Below, one piece after another: positions 34,680 to 47,799 of a stretch of DNA of 64,000 nt (within the stretch, counting starts at the first letter, position 1; every line of letters begins with the position of its first letter). The stretch spans positions 4,216,001-4,280,000 of the forward strand of contig CM066302.1 in NCBI GenBank assembly GCA_033807695.1, given 5' to 3'. The stretch is from Daedaleopsis sinensis (Eukaryota > Basidiomycota > Agaricomycetes > Polyporales > Polyporaceae). Made by a program: the position numbers and the translations under genes. The notes under the pieces were generated by a model that was given only the letters and a program-made list of their open reading frames with translations, made no database searches and had not been told where the DNA came from.

Positions 34680-35997
34680 TCATAGCCGAGTATAATACTG
34701 CTGGTAAGGAGGCGGCGCCGTAGACGGCACACTACTAACAACCGTCTGGTGGTCGTCATCTGGCACGTGCGGGTCCAAGCTTGTAGCACCTAATGGCCCC
34801 CCATCCAGACGTACTCCGCCATCGGCGTGGGCCTGCCGCAGCTGGTCCCCACCCTCGGCCCTCTCCTGAGCCCGGCTGTCGTCAAGTCTTCCCGAAGGAA
34901 TCCCTGTCCCATCAAAGAGCGTGCGATCCTTGTGGGCTCTCGCGGCTCGACCGGGCTCTAGAGACTCCTGGATACCTTGAATTGTAGTGGGCGTGACAGG
35001 AAAAGGCGGAGGAAGCCCGATCTCGTCGCAGTTTTGGACTGCGGGTTGGCGGCACTCTTCGGCGGTGAGATCGTATGGCGCTGTATGCATGTGCGTATTT
35101 ATCAGTCTAGAGTTACAGACGAAGGTGCACAAAGCTGAGATTTCACTCACATACTCGGACACTTGGACTCCCTATGACAGCCATATGCGACTTTGTGCGT
35201 CTCGCCCTTGCGCTTCCGATGCGGAAGAAGAGGACGGCTATTGCGACGAGGAGTGCCGCACTTCCAACTACGGCCCCTGCAATTGCGCCGTGGCTGAAAA
35301 GGCGAGGCGAAGCTGCTCCGGAGGAGAGCTGGGGAGTCTGTGTTCCGCAGCTGGTGGAAAGAAGGAATGCCACAGGGGGAAGAATGAGTTGAATTGATGT
35401 TGGCGTTGTCAAGAAAGATTCGAATTCAGTAGCGGAAATTGCGCGTATGTGAAGGCCACATTCTTACCACAAGTCGGTCGATGTAGTCTCATTATCAGTA
35501 GTAGACGTTGCGAGGTCGGCTGGTGTGGTCCTAATATTGGTAGTAGACGATGCGGACCGAGTACTTTCACCGCTTGAGAAAAATCTTGGAGACCGATCAT
35601 TGGCCGCAGATGCATATGTAGTCGACCTGGCAGGTCGAGAGACGGTGTCGACGCTTGATGTTGAAGAGCCCGGAGACTGAACTGATGTGGTACTTGGCCC
35701 GCCTACGGGACTAGTGGTACCTGCACTGCTTCCAGTCTGGGTCGGAGTCGCCTTGATGTCGGAAGTAGACGATGTGAACTGAGTACTTTCAGCGGGTGAT
35801 GGAGTTGACGCTTTTCTCCCTTCAGAATTGGCATTACGTCAACCGCAACAATAAACATTGGACTTACTTTGATCGAATTCCAGCGATGTGGTACTAGCAG
35901 TGGCTGGGCCGTCTCCACTCGGTGTGGGTTCTCCGACGTCATGACAGACCACCGTACCATTGATGACACCTACGATGCATCGAACCCTTCTCTCCAT
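34680..35997 (-). CDS. PY-tailed membrane protein, member 6 (four exons, intact)
   Basis: Four minus-strand exons (35868-35997, 35468-35810, 35151-35350, 34680-35080) join in phase to 357 residues. The start MERRVRC is shared with member 10, together with the bases just upstream (atctcaatggagagaagg), which supports this ATG. No classical signal peptide is visible. A Ser/Thr-rich stalk with short repeated motifs (TSDIKATPTQT, then TTNIRTTPADL) leads to CGTQTPQL, the span SHGAIAGAVVGSAALLVAIA and a basic turn. The tail starts SPYDLTAEEC and contains ADGGVRLDGGP, then STAPPPYQQYYTRL. It is the intact sister of the broken member 5, and the porter gene lies just upstream on the same strand. Role unknown; WW-domain binding through PPPY is a reasonable inference. 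Confidence 0.8.
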
Positions 35998-37181
35998 TGA
36001 GATGAATACAAGAGGATTGTGTAGTACAACCTGGGTATTGATGAGAATCGAGTCAGGGAGTAGTCGGCGAGATGACTCGGAGTGACGGTAAGGGCCAACG
36101 AGGGTCATCATTGCGTTGACCTATCTTATATGCTCCTAGCAGGTTGATGTGCCTCTGGCAGATAATCAATCACCTCTACCATGGTAACGAATTTCTGCAG
36201 AAGTCGAGTTCGGCTGATGACACTTAGCGTGGAAGAACACTTCCTGGTCTGTATCGCAGAGGCCTCAAATGGTGTCCGACGCGTCATTATATTCTACACA
36301 TATAGGTGATAATAAAGTACACGGTGGTAAGGGAGTGGATACAGCGAGTACTCACAGCGCGAGTAGGAATAGATACAACATTATGATACATATGACTACG
36401 GCAGATGCCTAAGTCGTAATCATTCCGAGTTCTGATATTCCGAAAGATATCGTGTTCGTCGTCGAGGGCCCAGGTGGGGTAGTCATGAGAAGACGGTGTA
36501 GTTATTTTCGACGCCTCCTAGTGTTCTCAGAAGCATAACGCTGAGCTTTCAAGCAGCGCCGTGCCCACCAGGCGCGTACGTCTTCTCCCCGATCGCGCCC
36601 TCGTGCTCGTACAGCGGCGGCATCTCGCCGACGCGCTGCCGCAGCACGTACTTGCGGAAGTTGTGTCCCGCCGCCTTGAGCTGGTACGCGGCGTGCGTGT
36701 GCGTCGGCACCCCGAACACCTGGTCGAGCTCTTCGAGCGAGAGCGCCTTTGTCTCGGGCACGAAGAGCAGCGCAGCGAAGAAGCCGAAGATGCTGTCGGC
36801 GTGATGGTGATCAGTGACGGTGTCCACGGGGCCGCGAAGGAGGATGGAAGACGGGAGATGGAAAGGATACGTACTTCCAAGCGGCGAACCAGCCGAACGT
36901 CCCCTGTGCGGTCCACGCGCCGATGAGCGCAGGCACGGTGAGAGCGACGACGAAGTTACTGGAATACACTTCAGCACACGCAGACCCCGTGCATTCGTGA
37001 GACACAACTCACAAGAACCAGAGCAGTGCGGTCGCGTACGACATGCCAATGTCACGCACGTACAGCGGGAACGCCTCCGCGGAGTACTGACGGAGGCATA
37101 GTTGTTAAGGTGACGTCATTGAGCGCTATGTGGAAAGGGAAGACGCACCGTGAACGGCACAGGGCCTTCGCCAGGTGAGTA
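34690..37181. repeat. Segmental duplication, copy B (contains intact genes)
   Basis: This is the counterpart of copy A. It holds the intact PY gene and the 3' part of the complete sugar porter. Because the porter extends beyond the repeat only here, copy B is probably the source and copy A the derived, truncated duplicate (inference). Confidence 0.8.
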
Positions 37182-39140
37182 CGCGGCGGTGAAGAGGTAG
37201 ATACCGAGCGCGATCACCCCAATCCGCGCCGAGTTGTTCGACTCGGGGATGTAGCTGCGGAAGAAATATATCAGCAAGTCCGCATCACATCTTCGGGCAG
37301 GCAGAACGTACAATGCGAACCCGGTCATGAGCAGCATCGCAGCCATGAGCGGGAAGGAGACGAGCAGAAGGTTCCGCCGGCCGAAAGTGTCGATCGTCCA
37401 TACCGCGGGGCCCGCGAACACGAAGTTGACCGCGCCAAACCCGAACGAGGCGAGGAGCGCCGAGGTCTGCGTGAACCCGCCTTGCACGAAGATGTTGGAG
37501 CTGTAGTACGCGATAGCGTTCACGCCGCAGAATTGTTGCCTGTGAGATGCGTCAAAGAGTGTCAGAGTGAGTGTGCGCGCACGCAGTAGTGGTAGGAGAA
37601 GAGAGGGGGTACGTACATGAACATGACGATGGAGGAGGCGAGGGTCGCGCGGCGGTTCCGGGGGACGGTGAACAGCTCGAGGAATTTGTTCTGATGCTTC
37701 GTGCTGACCTCTTTCTCGGCTTCGAGCAAGACGTGGATGTCTGGTCACGCGTCAACATGAAGCGAAGAGTGCGATGGAAGGAACGGACGCACAATATAGA
37801 TCACGAGCAGCCTGCAGGTCAGTGTGCCGAAGACGCTGGAGGGACTCGAACGCCTTCGAGTAGCGACCTTTCATCATGTACCACCGTGGCGACTCGGGAC
37901 AGAGGAAGACCTGAGCCGCAACGAACAGGGCTGGAACACCGGCCTACAGCAAGACGAAGTTAAACACTGCATGTGTCCAACGTCGACACATATTGATATC
38001 GCGAACTCACACTGCCCAGCATGAGTCGCCAGTTGAGGCCGGTGATGTTGTGAGTGTCGGGTACTTTTTGGAATGCGATATCCATGACGTAGCCGAGCAT
38101 GATACCAAATGCAGTCCACGTCTGCCACATCATGACGAGTGCCCCACGGATAAGTGGAGGTGCACATCTGGTTGAGAGCAAGTCAGCGAGCAGCGAGAAC
38201 ACGACGGATGTGTGGCACGTACTCGGCGGAGTATACCGGCACTGTCGCGCTCTTGGGCCCAATGCCGAAGCCGAGAACGAAGCGGGCGATGAAGAGGTGT
38301 GGCCATGAGTTGGTAACGCCTTGCCAGATACACGCCAGGAAGGAGATCGTCGCGGTGACGAAGATCGTCCCTCGGCGTCCGAGCCATTTGTTCAACTGTA
38401 GCTCATCAGTACAGGCCAAGGAACGGGAAGGAGGTGCACATACTGGGTCGGTCAGCCAGCAGCCGATAATACCACAACATAGCTGTCGGTGAAGATCGTC
38501 AATACATATCGAGATCGTGAGCTGTGGGTGGTGTACGCACATATGGCGCGGAGTTGACGAGACCGACGAGCCACTGATTCTTGTTCATCCCACCCATTCC
38601 AGGGTCGATCCCAAACTGCACCGGGAAGAACAGATTCGCACCGTTGATCACCGACTCGTCCATCTGCACCCCACATGTCAACTCCCAGTACTCTCATCGC
38701 AGAGGCGAGATACGCACCCCCTGCACCGCAGCGGCGATCGAGCACATCACGACCATGTAGTACAGCGTCTTCGGCTGGTCCCACTTGTGCGTGAACTCGC
38801 GCCGGAGCACCGTCCGGTCGGCCTCGGTGAGCATCGGCAGCGTCTCGAACGCACCCGGGTCCTGCGCGAGCAGCGCGCCCTTCTGGATCGTCTCCGTGTG
38901 CTCGGCGAGCGCGTGCTGCCGCGCGAAGTCCGCAGCGTCCGCGAGCAGCTGCTCGTGCGAGATGCCTGCGAGGGGGTTCGCGAGTTTTGCGTTCAGCTCC
39001 CGGGCCGAACCGGAGGACTCGCGCGGGGAGCTGCGCCGCTCGATGAAGGAGTCATGGCCCTCGAATGAGTCTTTGGTCTTGGAATGTTCGGGGGCACGCT
39101 GCGGCTGCAGCTTCTCGGCGTGCTGGCCGTTCGCGTCCAT
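36549..39140 (-). CDS. MFS sugar porter, complete, multi-exon
   Basis: The minus-strand gene starts [10 protein letters not shown] with a cytoplasmic N-terminal extension that includes [12 protein letters not shown]. It then shows the sugar-porter signatures in order: [41 protein letters not shown] then [62 protein letters not shown] and [20 protein letters not shown]. It ends [13 protein letters not shown]. Twelve membrane spans are expected. I count at least nine short introns, and those I checked join in phase. It belongs to the sugar porter family, which imports hexoses, polyols or inositol with protons; the exact substrate cannot be told by eye. Its 3' end, with the neighbouring PY gene, has been duplicated twice nearby. 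Confidence 0.9.
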
Positions 39141-40934
39141 CGCCGGGATCGAGGTCGTGGTCGTAGTTGCGGGGCAAGATGAGATGCAAGGTTGAAGGCC
39201 TTAGACCTTCGTATCTGTATCAGGCTGGGATGGAGATGGGAGGTGGGGAGATCCGGTATGGGGTGGATCCAGGAACATGGTGAGGTTATATGAGGTCGCC
39301 TGTGTTGCAGAGTCGCCCGGCGGTCACCGTAGAGAGAGCGGGGTGGGGAGGAGTGGTGCACGCTACGTCACGCTGTGTCCGCGGTCTCTTGGCGGCTGCG
39401 AGCCCGAGTTCGGCCGGAAGTACGATAGAAAATAGAAATAGCAAGACTCACTTCGCAAGACGCGCGCGTATATTGACATAATGGGGCTCCCTTCGAACAT
39501 CGCGGCTGCGCGGAGGTTGTGGAGGGTATTCCTCGAACATATCCCTTGCGCGTGCAGGAGTAGCACGCATGTATGGAGCGTTCATACTATGTACAGAAGA
39601 GGTTCAGATTGACGTCGAACGCGCCCAGGACGGGATAGAGGGCTGAAGAGCCTGCGTGAATCAGGAGGAGCTGGTGGTGGAGTAAGACGATGACTTCAGC
39701 GCTCGGAACGGTTTCGGCAAGTACGTATTGATTTTACCTCTTACTGCGCCTCTCTATCTTCGTATAGCATGCTAGTACAGATACACAGCTTGGTGGGGTT
39801 TGTGAGCTCGTCTGCAAGAGCCGGGGGGCACAACCTGGGCCAGGGGTCGCTAATGGTAGGGAGCACAAAGGTTTGACGAGCTAGCCAGACGCTCCTCGTG
39901 ACCTCGTCGTGACTCGTCACTGTTGTGACTTGTTGACACGGCGCTAATAGGACCGGGGCATGCTGTGTAGCGCCCAAAATTATCCTCTCCGTGCACTGCA
40001 GCCACCACCACTACTCTGACTCTCCCTGCAGTCGTTCTTGCATGTGCACTGCTCTATGACAGCATTTTACAACCCTCTCCACGCGCGAACAATCAAGGCG
40101 GTGTCAGAAAAAACCCTCGATTAGCAACACTGGCAGCGTTTCCTGAAATATTGCAGGAGGTGCCCCTCAGCTCCGATTCGGCGCTGCTGCCTCTTAACAC
40201 CCCGGTCTCGTACAGACACACTGCGGCCCTTTGGGCGTAAAAGCACCAGTACACAATATTGGTGCGCAGCAGAAGCATCAGTCTAATGCCGTCTACAGGG
40301 CGTCATGCGGCGTTAGTAGGCGTCAGGACGCTGGATGACCGGTGATTCACGGCCTAGATCCTACCGATGTGAGTCTTTTGCCCAGTATTCGTTGCTCACC
40401 ACTGCGCCGCTAGAGACGGCTTGGTTCAGGATCACCACTGCACGCTTCTACAAGCCTGCGAGCTTTTCAATGAGATTCTGTGTGGATATCTAGCGAGTCT
40501 AGTGTCTCTAGGTGGCAGTCTAAGTTACCCTTGACTCTCTGCTCTCTCGCTTTGTAGGGTTGTCCATTCGCGCTCAAGGTGCCCTCGGAAGCGCTGAATT
40601 GAAATAGTACAGGTCTGCAGAAACAACACTTACCGCGCGATCGCGGGCAACTAAGTATGCGCGGGTCATTGGCGTCGACGACACGATTCAGCTACGGTGC
40701 GTGCGTGTCTCATCCCTACGGACCGGTTTTGATCTGTTCACCGTAATGTAGATGATAGTCACTATATCTGTACCTCGCTCATTGAAGCGTGCACCCTAGA
40801 AGGAACGTGCGGCTCGTCCTCGTCTGATCTCCTACTTGACGTCGCGGCCTGCTCTCTTCATCTCCTGCCATCTCAGGTCCCACGCCTCTCCATCTACGCT
40901 CATGTGTCTACGTACGGATGTGCATGTGAACGCT
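39141..40934. other. 1.8 kb upstream of the sugar porter, no gene supported
   Basis: The part next to 39140 is the presumed promoter of the porter. Further right the sequence has only short frames. No recognisable gene, RNA or mobile element end was seen. Confidence 0.4.
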
Positions 40935-41210
40935 GACTGGGACCACCGTCTCAACGACAGCATCTATGGCTTCTTCGCGCGGCTGCTCTTCGTGCTTGAT
41001 ACGAAGATGCTCTCTCTCTCTCTCACTGTCTCTCTCAAAGAGCTCCCGTGCTACATGCCGATGTAGAAGCACGTCTCGTACCAGCTCAAGGCGATGGCGC
41101 ACAACTTCTACAAGTACGTGCTTCAACAACGCGTGGGCGAGATGCCGCCGCTATACGAGCACCAAAACGCAATCGGAGAGAAGACGCATGCTTCGGTGTT
41201 GCCAGAATGA
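40935..41210 (+). pseudogene. Inverted sugar-porter 3' fragment, copy C
   Basis: Plus-strand sequence encodes a damaged version of the porter end: DSIYGFFARLLFVLDTK, then a TC-repeat run in place of the coding sequence, a stop, and later KAMAHNFYKYVLQQRVGEMP and HQNAIGEKTHA. It is in the opposite orientation to the intact porter and to copy A. The intergenic sequence after it (about 41260-41400) also matches the inverted form of the region next to the other PY genes, so the fragment arrived together with member 7. Confidence 0.85.
41014..41036 (+). repeat. TC microsatellite inside the porter fragment
   Basis: A run of about ten TC dinucleotides with one interruption replaces part of the normally conserved [11 protein letters not shown] coding sequence. 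It probably expanded after the fragment lost function. Confidence 0.7.
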
Positions 41211-41760
41211 TATGTTATCCTGAAGAGCACCGCGAGAAGATATCACCCGCTGTCGTTGTCGTCGGTCCTCGACGACGAACACGACATCTATCTGAAATCA
41301 AAACCCGACACGTCACAGCGACCGGCGACCGCCGTAGCATCGGCTATCGGTCGTATATATCATATCGTTTTATTATAGGCTGTGAGTACTCACTGCAGCC
41401 GCTCCCTGACTAGACATGGAGAATAAATTTCCTATTTGACTGACCTACAGTATGCAGACCACGGTGCGTGGATTAATGCGCGACCGGTATCCTGGCATTC
41501 TTATAAGGGTCCGATGTACTTCGCTACATCAGTGGATGGATGTGACTTTAAAATCTCTTCTACAGAGATAGATGGGTGATACGAAACCGTGTCTAGGAGG
41601 CACTCTCTCCCTGGGGTACCAGGTTCCCAAGCGGCTCGTATAATAAGAGCGGTATTCACCGTCTGTACACACGCAGGGTCATCCCCAAGCAGCAAGAGAC
41701 CATACACTCTCTCCCGACTCTCCCGCATCTTTCGACTAGTCCAACGCGTGCGAAGCTCTG

Positions 41761-43378
41761 ATGACAATGGAAGTCAATGCGAACGAAACGATTTCTGCTG
41801 AAACATCATCCCTCCTGCCTTCAACTCAGACTCAGCCAGGAAAAGTGAGTAAATCCATGCGCTTTTGTCTGCAGGTCGGCAGGAGGTACTATGCTCAGTT
41901 CTCCATCAAATACAAATTTCTTCAAACACAGTCAACTCGATAAGACCAATATGTACCGAGATACCACTACTCCGAATCCAGCATCAGTGTCGTCCCAGTC
42001 CAACAGCAAACCCCAGTAGCTTCCGCCCCCTTAACTCGACCCTCCCCCAGTCTACACATTCCTCCTCCTTCTTTTCCGACACTAGTACCGCTCCCGGGAC
42101 GGAGATGCAAACACAGCTCACAGCCTCACAATTCTCATCATCTCTATATACGGTTAGGCCTTATTATACTCAAAGCAGCGGGTTACCGTCTCTTCTGAAC
42201 TCCGTCACATCAGCTCCCAGGACGGATATGCAAACACAGTTCACAACCTCACGATTCGCATCGTCTCTATATGCGTCGGAGTCTTCTGCTATTCAAAGCA
42301 GCGGGTCACCTTCTCCTCAGAACTCCATCACACCAGCACCACCTCCTCTCAGCCACGGCGCAATTGCAGGCGCGGCAGTCGGGGGTTTGGCGCTTCTCGC
42401 TGCGATAGCTGTTATCTTGTTACACATCGGGAGGACGAGACGCAAGCACTGGGCAGACGCTAGAATTGAGACTCAAAGGACCGCACTCGGAGTCGGTGAG
42501 TGACATCTGCACCGGTGGTACTCTCCCCGAAGCTGACCGGTGACCCATGATGCGCTTTGGCTTTCTGACATACAGGGCCGTACGATCTTGCGGGTACCGT
42601 AGAATGGGCCCAGACAGACGTCCAGCTCGGGCGGGCCCCGCACTCTCCATGTACACCATCGGCAGCCCCGCTTCTTCAGGTCTCTCCGGAGCCGACTCGA
42701 CCAACGAGTCTCTACAAGGATCGCATGCTCTATGATACAACGGGTGTCACCGCGGAAAGAAGACACGAGGATGGTCGGGAGAGCGGAGCTCAGGAGTTGG
42801 TCGCTGGGGATCTATCTCGGCAGGCATCAAATGTAGCCGTCTCAGAGGCAGAACACACTCCGCCAAGCAGCGCCAGCCTGCTATCAAAAGCGGGAACCGC
42901 CGGACGAATCTCTCCACCAACCCTTCAGCACGGGGGATTGGGTACGGGCTCTGAGTCCAGCCTACCGCGCTACTCTCAGACGGAGAAGTCTAGCGCCTTT
43001 GCCGACTTAGTGGCCGGAGTGGAGGGGCAGGGGTCTCCCGGAGAGACGACAGCGCTATCGTCCCCCCACCAACCTCTCCCAAGTCCACCCGTCCTAGATC
43101 TGTCGGTCGCAAGCATTGATGGTGGCTTGGTAGTCACCATGCCCAACGTTGCTGGAGATGACGAACATGAACATACGGGATTGAATGCGGATCGCTGGGC
43201 CCGAATTTCGAACTCGACGGACGGAGGACCGACCGAAATCGTTTACGAGACGGATGGAGGGGTCAGTTTGGCGGGAGGTCCTCTTGTGTGGGGCCGAGAT
43301 GCTGGTCCAGAGTCGGGAGGCGTCCCGCGTAGTAGAACAGTCACTCTTCCTCCCCCATACAGCGCAGATTGGCATTAA
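41761..43378 (+). CDS. PY-tailed membrane protein, member 7 (three exons)
   Basis: Three exons (41761-41844, 41883-42495, 42576-43378) join in phase to 499 residues. The first intron is only 38 nt if read this way, so the 5' end is less sure than the rest. The stalk contains two imperfect copies of a roughly 40-residue unit around EMQTQLTASQFSSSLY and DMQTQFTTSRFASSLY. The span SHGAIAGAAVGGLALLAAIA is close to members 5 and 6. The tail begins GPYDLAGT after the post-membrane intron and carries VYETDGGVSLAGGP and TVTLPPPYSADWH at the end. No clear signal peptide is visible. It lies in an inverted block with a sugar-porter fragment on its 5' side. Confidence 0.75.
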
Positions 43379-43989
43379 ACATAAATAGCGTAGGGCATCT
43401 GTGGACAGTGGCTCAAAGTGGAATTCGTCCTCACTCCTGGCATATGTAGCCCTGCATGATTGAACAGTTTGCGGGTCAGTACTGTACTGCTGATGAAATG
43501 TTCACGAGGATTCCTACCAATGAGAAGCAAGGTAGATAATTCGCGTAAGTCGTACATTACTCTTACCTGCCCTGTGGAGGACTCGGAGCATCACGCGAAG
43601 ATCCTTAGGAGCGAGGGACACGCTCGGAGCGTACTAGTACGCAAATCTAGTGCATTATGCTGTTTTATAAGCCACCTGATGCTACGAATATACGCGGTCA
43701 CATAAAGATAGCCTACGAGTCGTATATACTTAACCTCGAGAGCAAGAAGGAGCAAGAAGATGAGCAGTGACATTCATAGTCAGTCGACAAACGAAATGAA
43801 CCTCGCTGCCGCTCGCCCGGGGCGCCCGGCCTTTCCCGGAACATAGCGGAGCGCCCTTTCAAGCGCTCGAAAAACAACCACCTTCGCACGCAACTGCCAT
43901 CACCATGGTTCCCTCTAACCTCCGTCCTCGTCTTCGCACTCGCACGGCGGCCTTGCGCGGTCTGAGAAATCCACTCGAATACGAGAAGG

Positions 43990-46846
43990 TTACAGCATAT
44001 ACTTGAAGTCGGGCGCGCGGTCCCCCATCCGCCTTAGTTCCTCCGGTGCGTATCTGACCTTGGCCCCTTTCTCCCCTTTCTCCCCGTTCGCGTTCATGGC
44101 TCGCCACACCGCCGCTTTGCGCGCGTTCAGCCGCCAGTACGCGAGCACCGTGAGCGGCAGGAGCAACAGGCCGATGCCCACGAACATCAGCACGATGCCG
44201 TCTGGAATTGCGGTCAGCCACCGACCGCCTGCGACGCGGAGAGAAGAGCGCACTGCGGGATGGGGTACTTACGGCCGAGGAGGTAGCGAGGTGCGTCTTG
44301 GATGCGGTATACATTGCTCGCGATCGCGCCGCCGGAGTTGCCGAAGATGACTTGGATCGAGATCGCCACTGCACGCTTGTACTGGCCCCCTACGTTCGTC
44401 GAGATCCTGTGGATGGACAGTCTAGTGAGTCTTCTGTGGCTCTGTGTCTTGGGCCGTCTAGGGAATGTCCTGCTGCACTCTCGCCGCGCTGCTTGTGTGT
44501 CCCTTCTAGCTCGAGACCTCTTGGACCTGCTAGTTACGACACTCCTGACACTCACCAGGCGACCATAGACGGGTACGCCGCGTACCCGCCGGACACGACC
44601 AGGAACGTCCCAAAGTACTTCGCGCCGATACCCACGCTCGAGAGGTTGATCGCGAAGCCCGTCAGGCAGAGCAGCTGTCCGCACAGGACGAACGGCGAGC
44701 GCCGCTGGACCCTGTCCGACCAGAACCCAAACACAATCACCGTCGCGGCTGTGCGCGGTGCATATGACGATTGAGGGTGAGGGATGGGGTGCGGTCGGGT
44801 GGGACTGTCAGCATGCGGACGAGTAGGAGAAAGTTCGTTCAAACTCAGGACACTCACTGCCGACGACGTAGGGTGGGACCGTGAGGAGCTGCGAGATAGC
44901 CGGGCTGAATCCGAACCTGCAAGAGCGCGAGCCGGACGCCCGCACCGTCAGCTCCTCGCTTTGTGCCAGGAAAGCGAATGAGCGGTGCGTACCCATTTAT
45001 AATAGAGCTACGCCCGAGCCCTCATCAGTATCCACAAGTGGAGTTAGACAGAAATGGGGCACTCACGGCAAGAACAAGGATATGCCGTACACTGCGCAGT
45101 CCAGCGTGCAGTCAGCCTGCTGAACGACGGAAGGAGCAGGCAATACGCACCGGGCGTGATGACGGACATGTTGATCACGCTCAGGCACCACACTTGCCAG
45201 TCGGTGAGTGCGTCCCATATATGCCGCATTGCGAAGTGCTCTTCCTCTCCCACTGTCGAGTTTTCGTACCCTGCTCATGCGGGTAGAGCGCGTCGGGTGC
45301 GTCATTCGCTCAGCTGCCGAGGACGCGCAGATTACAGATACGAGGACGCACTCTTCGTATGCAGGATGAATGCGCGCTCTTTCTGGGTGAGGAAAGGCGC
45401 GGTGTCCGGGAAGTCGACGAGAACTGGTAGAAATGCGGTATGAGTGTCACTGACCCAGCCATATCTGCGATAGGATAACTTGCCATAGAACGCGACAAGA
45501 CCGACGATGACCGTCGCGATGCCTTCTAGGATCTACCGCAGAGTCGACTAGAGGTCAGCGTGCGCTCTCCAGCGTAGAGTCGGCTCTTAACGCGAACATC
45601 CTTGAAGCACTCACGAAGATCCACGACCAGCCCTCCAGCCCCCTGATCCCGTTCATGAACGAGATCACGAACGCGAGCAGGCCCGAGAACGCGCCCGCGA
45701 GCGTCGCGCCGCCCCAGAAGAGGCCCATGCGGGTCTGCAGCTTTGTCCGCGGGTACCACATCGACAGGCTGCGGCGGCGGGGCGTTAGTGAGGAAGCCTC
45801 GATCAGGATTGGTTATAGGCTTAGAGGGGTCGACGACTGACTAGAAGAACACCCCTGGGGCGAGGCCAGCTTCTGTGATTCCGAGCGCGACGCGAGTGCC
45901 GACTAGCTGTGGGTAGCTGTCGTCGTGGCGTGAAGGTGAGCACCCCTCGAGCGCCTTGCGAGATACGTCGAGTAAATGACCCACTTCTTCACGAGACCCA
46001 TTAACGCGCTTTCCACAGGGCGATCGCCATTGGTGAGTGTTTTTCCTATTAGGAGGAGGAAGATAGAAGAGGTGCTTACGTCGTTATCCCCCAGACGACC
46101 TATGCATATCCCGACTCTGTCAATGGTGCAATCTTCCGAACCTCGGAGGGTGTGCTGCTCACGGTGATTCCAGGCAGCCAGCGTGATGGACGACATCTCT
46201 TAAGTACGAGACTGATAGAACAAGCGTCAGCCGAGGCCGAGGAATCGGATGCCCGACGTACTTGCATGGGACCGCGAAGACGTTGTATGACTGGGTATAC
46301 GCGGGGACGTCAGTTTCGACGCGGAGCCCTGAGGTATGTATTGCAGTGACTGACTATGAACCACATTGTCTGCGCGTATAGGCAATCATCAACACCCGAA
46401 ACCGCCTCACAAGGCGACGAGCACGCACCAGCGCGATGTTGTACCTATTCCCCGTCAGGTCCAGCTGGGTGAGCAGCCCCTGCAGCTTCGCGTTCCCTGC
46501 ACGCCGTCCCTCGTCTCAGCACACTCCGAATCTGCATAGCAGGAGGACGCGATGGCGGAGACTCGCCGATGTTGCTCCTGTCGACGAACGACGCGAGGTA
46601 CATGACCGTGATGATCGGCATGATGTGCCAGTCCACCTTCCTCCACAGCTGTCGCTCCTCCTCCGCCGTCAGCGCGGGCGGTGGCGCATGTTCGTTTGTC
46701 GAGGGCGAGGGCGAGGGCGAGGACGAGAACGCGGGTGAGGAGCCCGAGGCGGCCTCGACGACTTCGACGAGCTCGACCTCGCCCTTCTCGTTCTCCGTGC
46801 TACCTGTCGCGGCGATGACGCCCGCGTTCGATGGGGACCTGGCCAT
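43990..46846 (-). CDS. MFS carrier, allantoate permease (Dal5/TNA1)-like, copy 1
   Basis: This multi-exon minus-strand gene starts MARSPSNAGV with an acidic, Ser/Pro-rich cytoplasmic N terminus. The membrane part has the anion:cation symporter features: WRKVDWHIMPIITVMYLASF, VDRSNIG then NAKLQGLLTQLDLTGNRYNI, FAVPCN, TRMGLFWGGATLAGAFSG, PFLTQKERAFILH, CGQLLCLTGFAINLSSVGIG, GGQYKRAVAISIQVIFGNSG, and a C terminus GDRAPDFKYML. Family members import allantoate, nicotinate and similar organic anions into the cell; the substrate here is unknown. The intron after VDRSNIG uses a GC donor (46497-46566). A TATA-like box lies about 110 bp upstream of the start. It is transcribed divergently from a broken PY gene. 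Confidence 0.85.
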
Positions 46847-46950
46847 GTGGTACGTTTCTTCGATGCACGCGTACGCGTGAGCGCGATGGAGTGGCACCTC
46901 GGGATGTGATGCGGACGACCGGGCTTCGCTGCTGCACACCTACAGCTGGT

Positions 46951-46961
46951 CGCTTATATAG
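46951..46961 (-). promoter_or_regulatory. TATA-like box of permease copy 1
   Basis: The minus strand reads CTATATAAG about 105-115 bp upstream of the ATG. The same box with the same flanking bases (ggtcctatataagcgacc) occurs at the same place before copy 2. Position and conservation support a core promoter element. Confidence 0.5.
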
Positions 46962-47799
46962 GACCGCGTGCGCAGCGCAAGACGCGCGCGGGAGGAGCTC
47001 CCCTCGTCCTCCGCCGCGGACGCATTCGTCTATATCTGTGGACCGTGAGCGTGAGCGAGGATGCGAGCGAGGGACAGTCTGAGAGTCTGAGTAGTGCCCC
47101 TACTTAGGAGTCGCGGGCAATCAGCTGACTGGGGAGCGGGGACAGGGACATGTATACGCCCAAATAGTACACAAGGTTACGTCGGGGACGCTTCATGCTT
47201 CGGGTTCTGGAATGCTGCCCGCGAACGCTCTCATGCACATACTTAGACCTCTTCCTGTTCTGCCCGGTGGAGGGACCGTGGCATGGGAGTTCGTGGCCGC
47301 CGATAGCTCACCCGCAACGCCCGCACTGACCATGGAGAAGACGAGAATTATCTGGAGAGGCGCCAGCCGGGTTAGTGCCAGCAAAGAGAAGTCTTACATC
47401 CCTCAGTTTGATCTGAGCCGTGCTTTGCGTTATGACACAGATACATCATTATCTACACAGTCTGAAGCCTACCTCAAGTTGGCGATCCATCGTCGAGCCA
47501 GGATGCAACTTGAACATTATGATCTTCTCCGTGCATCCCACAGAGTCGACGGACCGGATAAGTCTGAAATGACATCGCGGCGTAAGTCACTCGGAGGCGG
47601 CGGTGATCTCCGAGTGATAAACATGTACTGATTGTTTTGTATTTGTCTCTTCAGTTCCTTCCCGGTTGACATGAAGAAAACACTGTAACATGAACATTGC
47701 CTAGCACCGAGTGCACTAGTCGCTTTCCATATCGACATCTTGAGGAGATTAAGTCCCCTTGCACAACTCAAGAGCCTTCTTCATTTTCCTCCCTACAGT

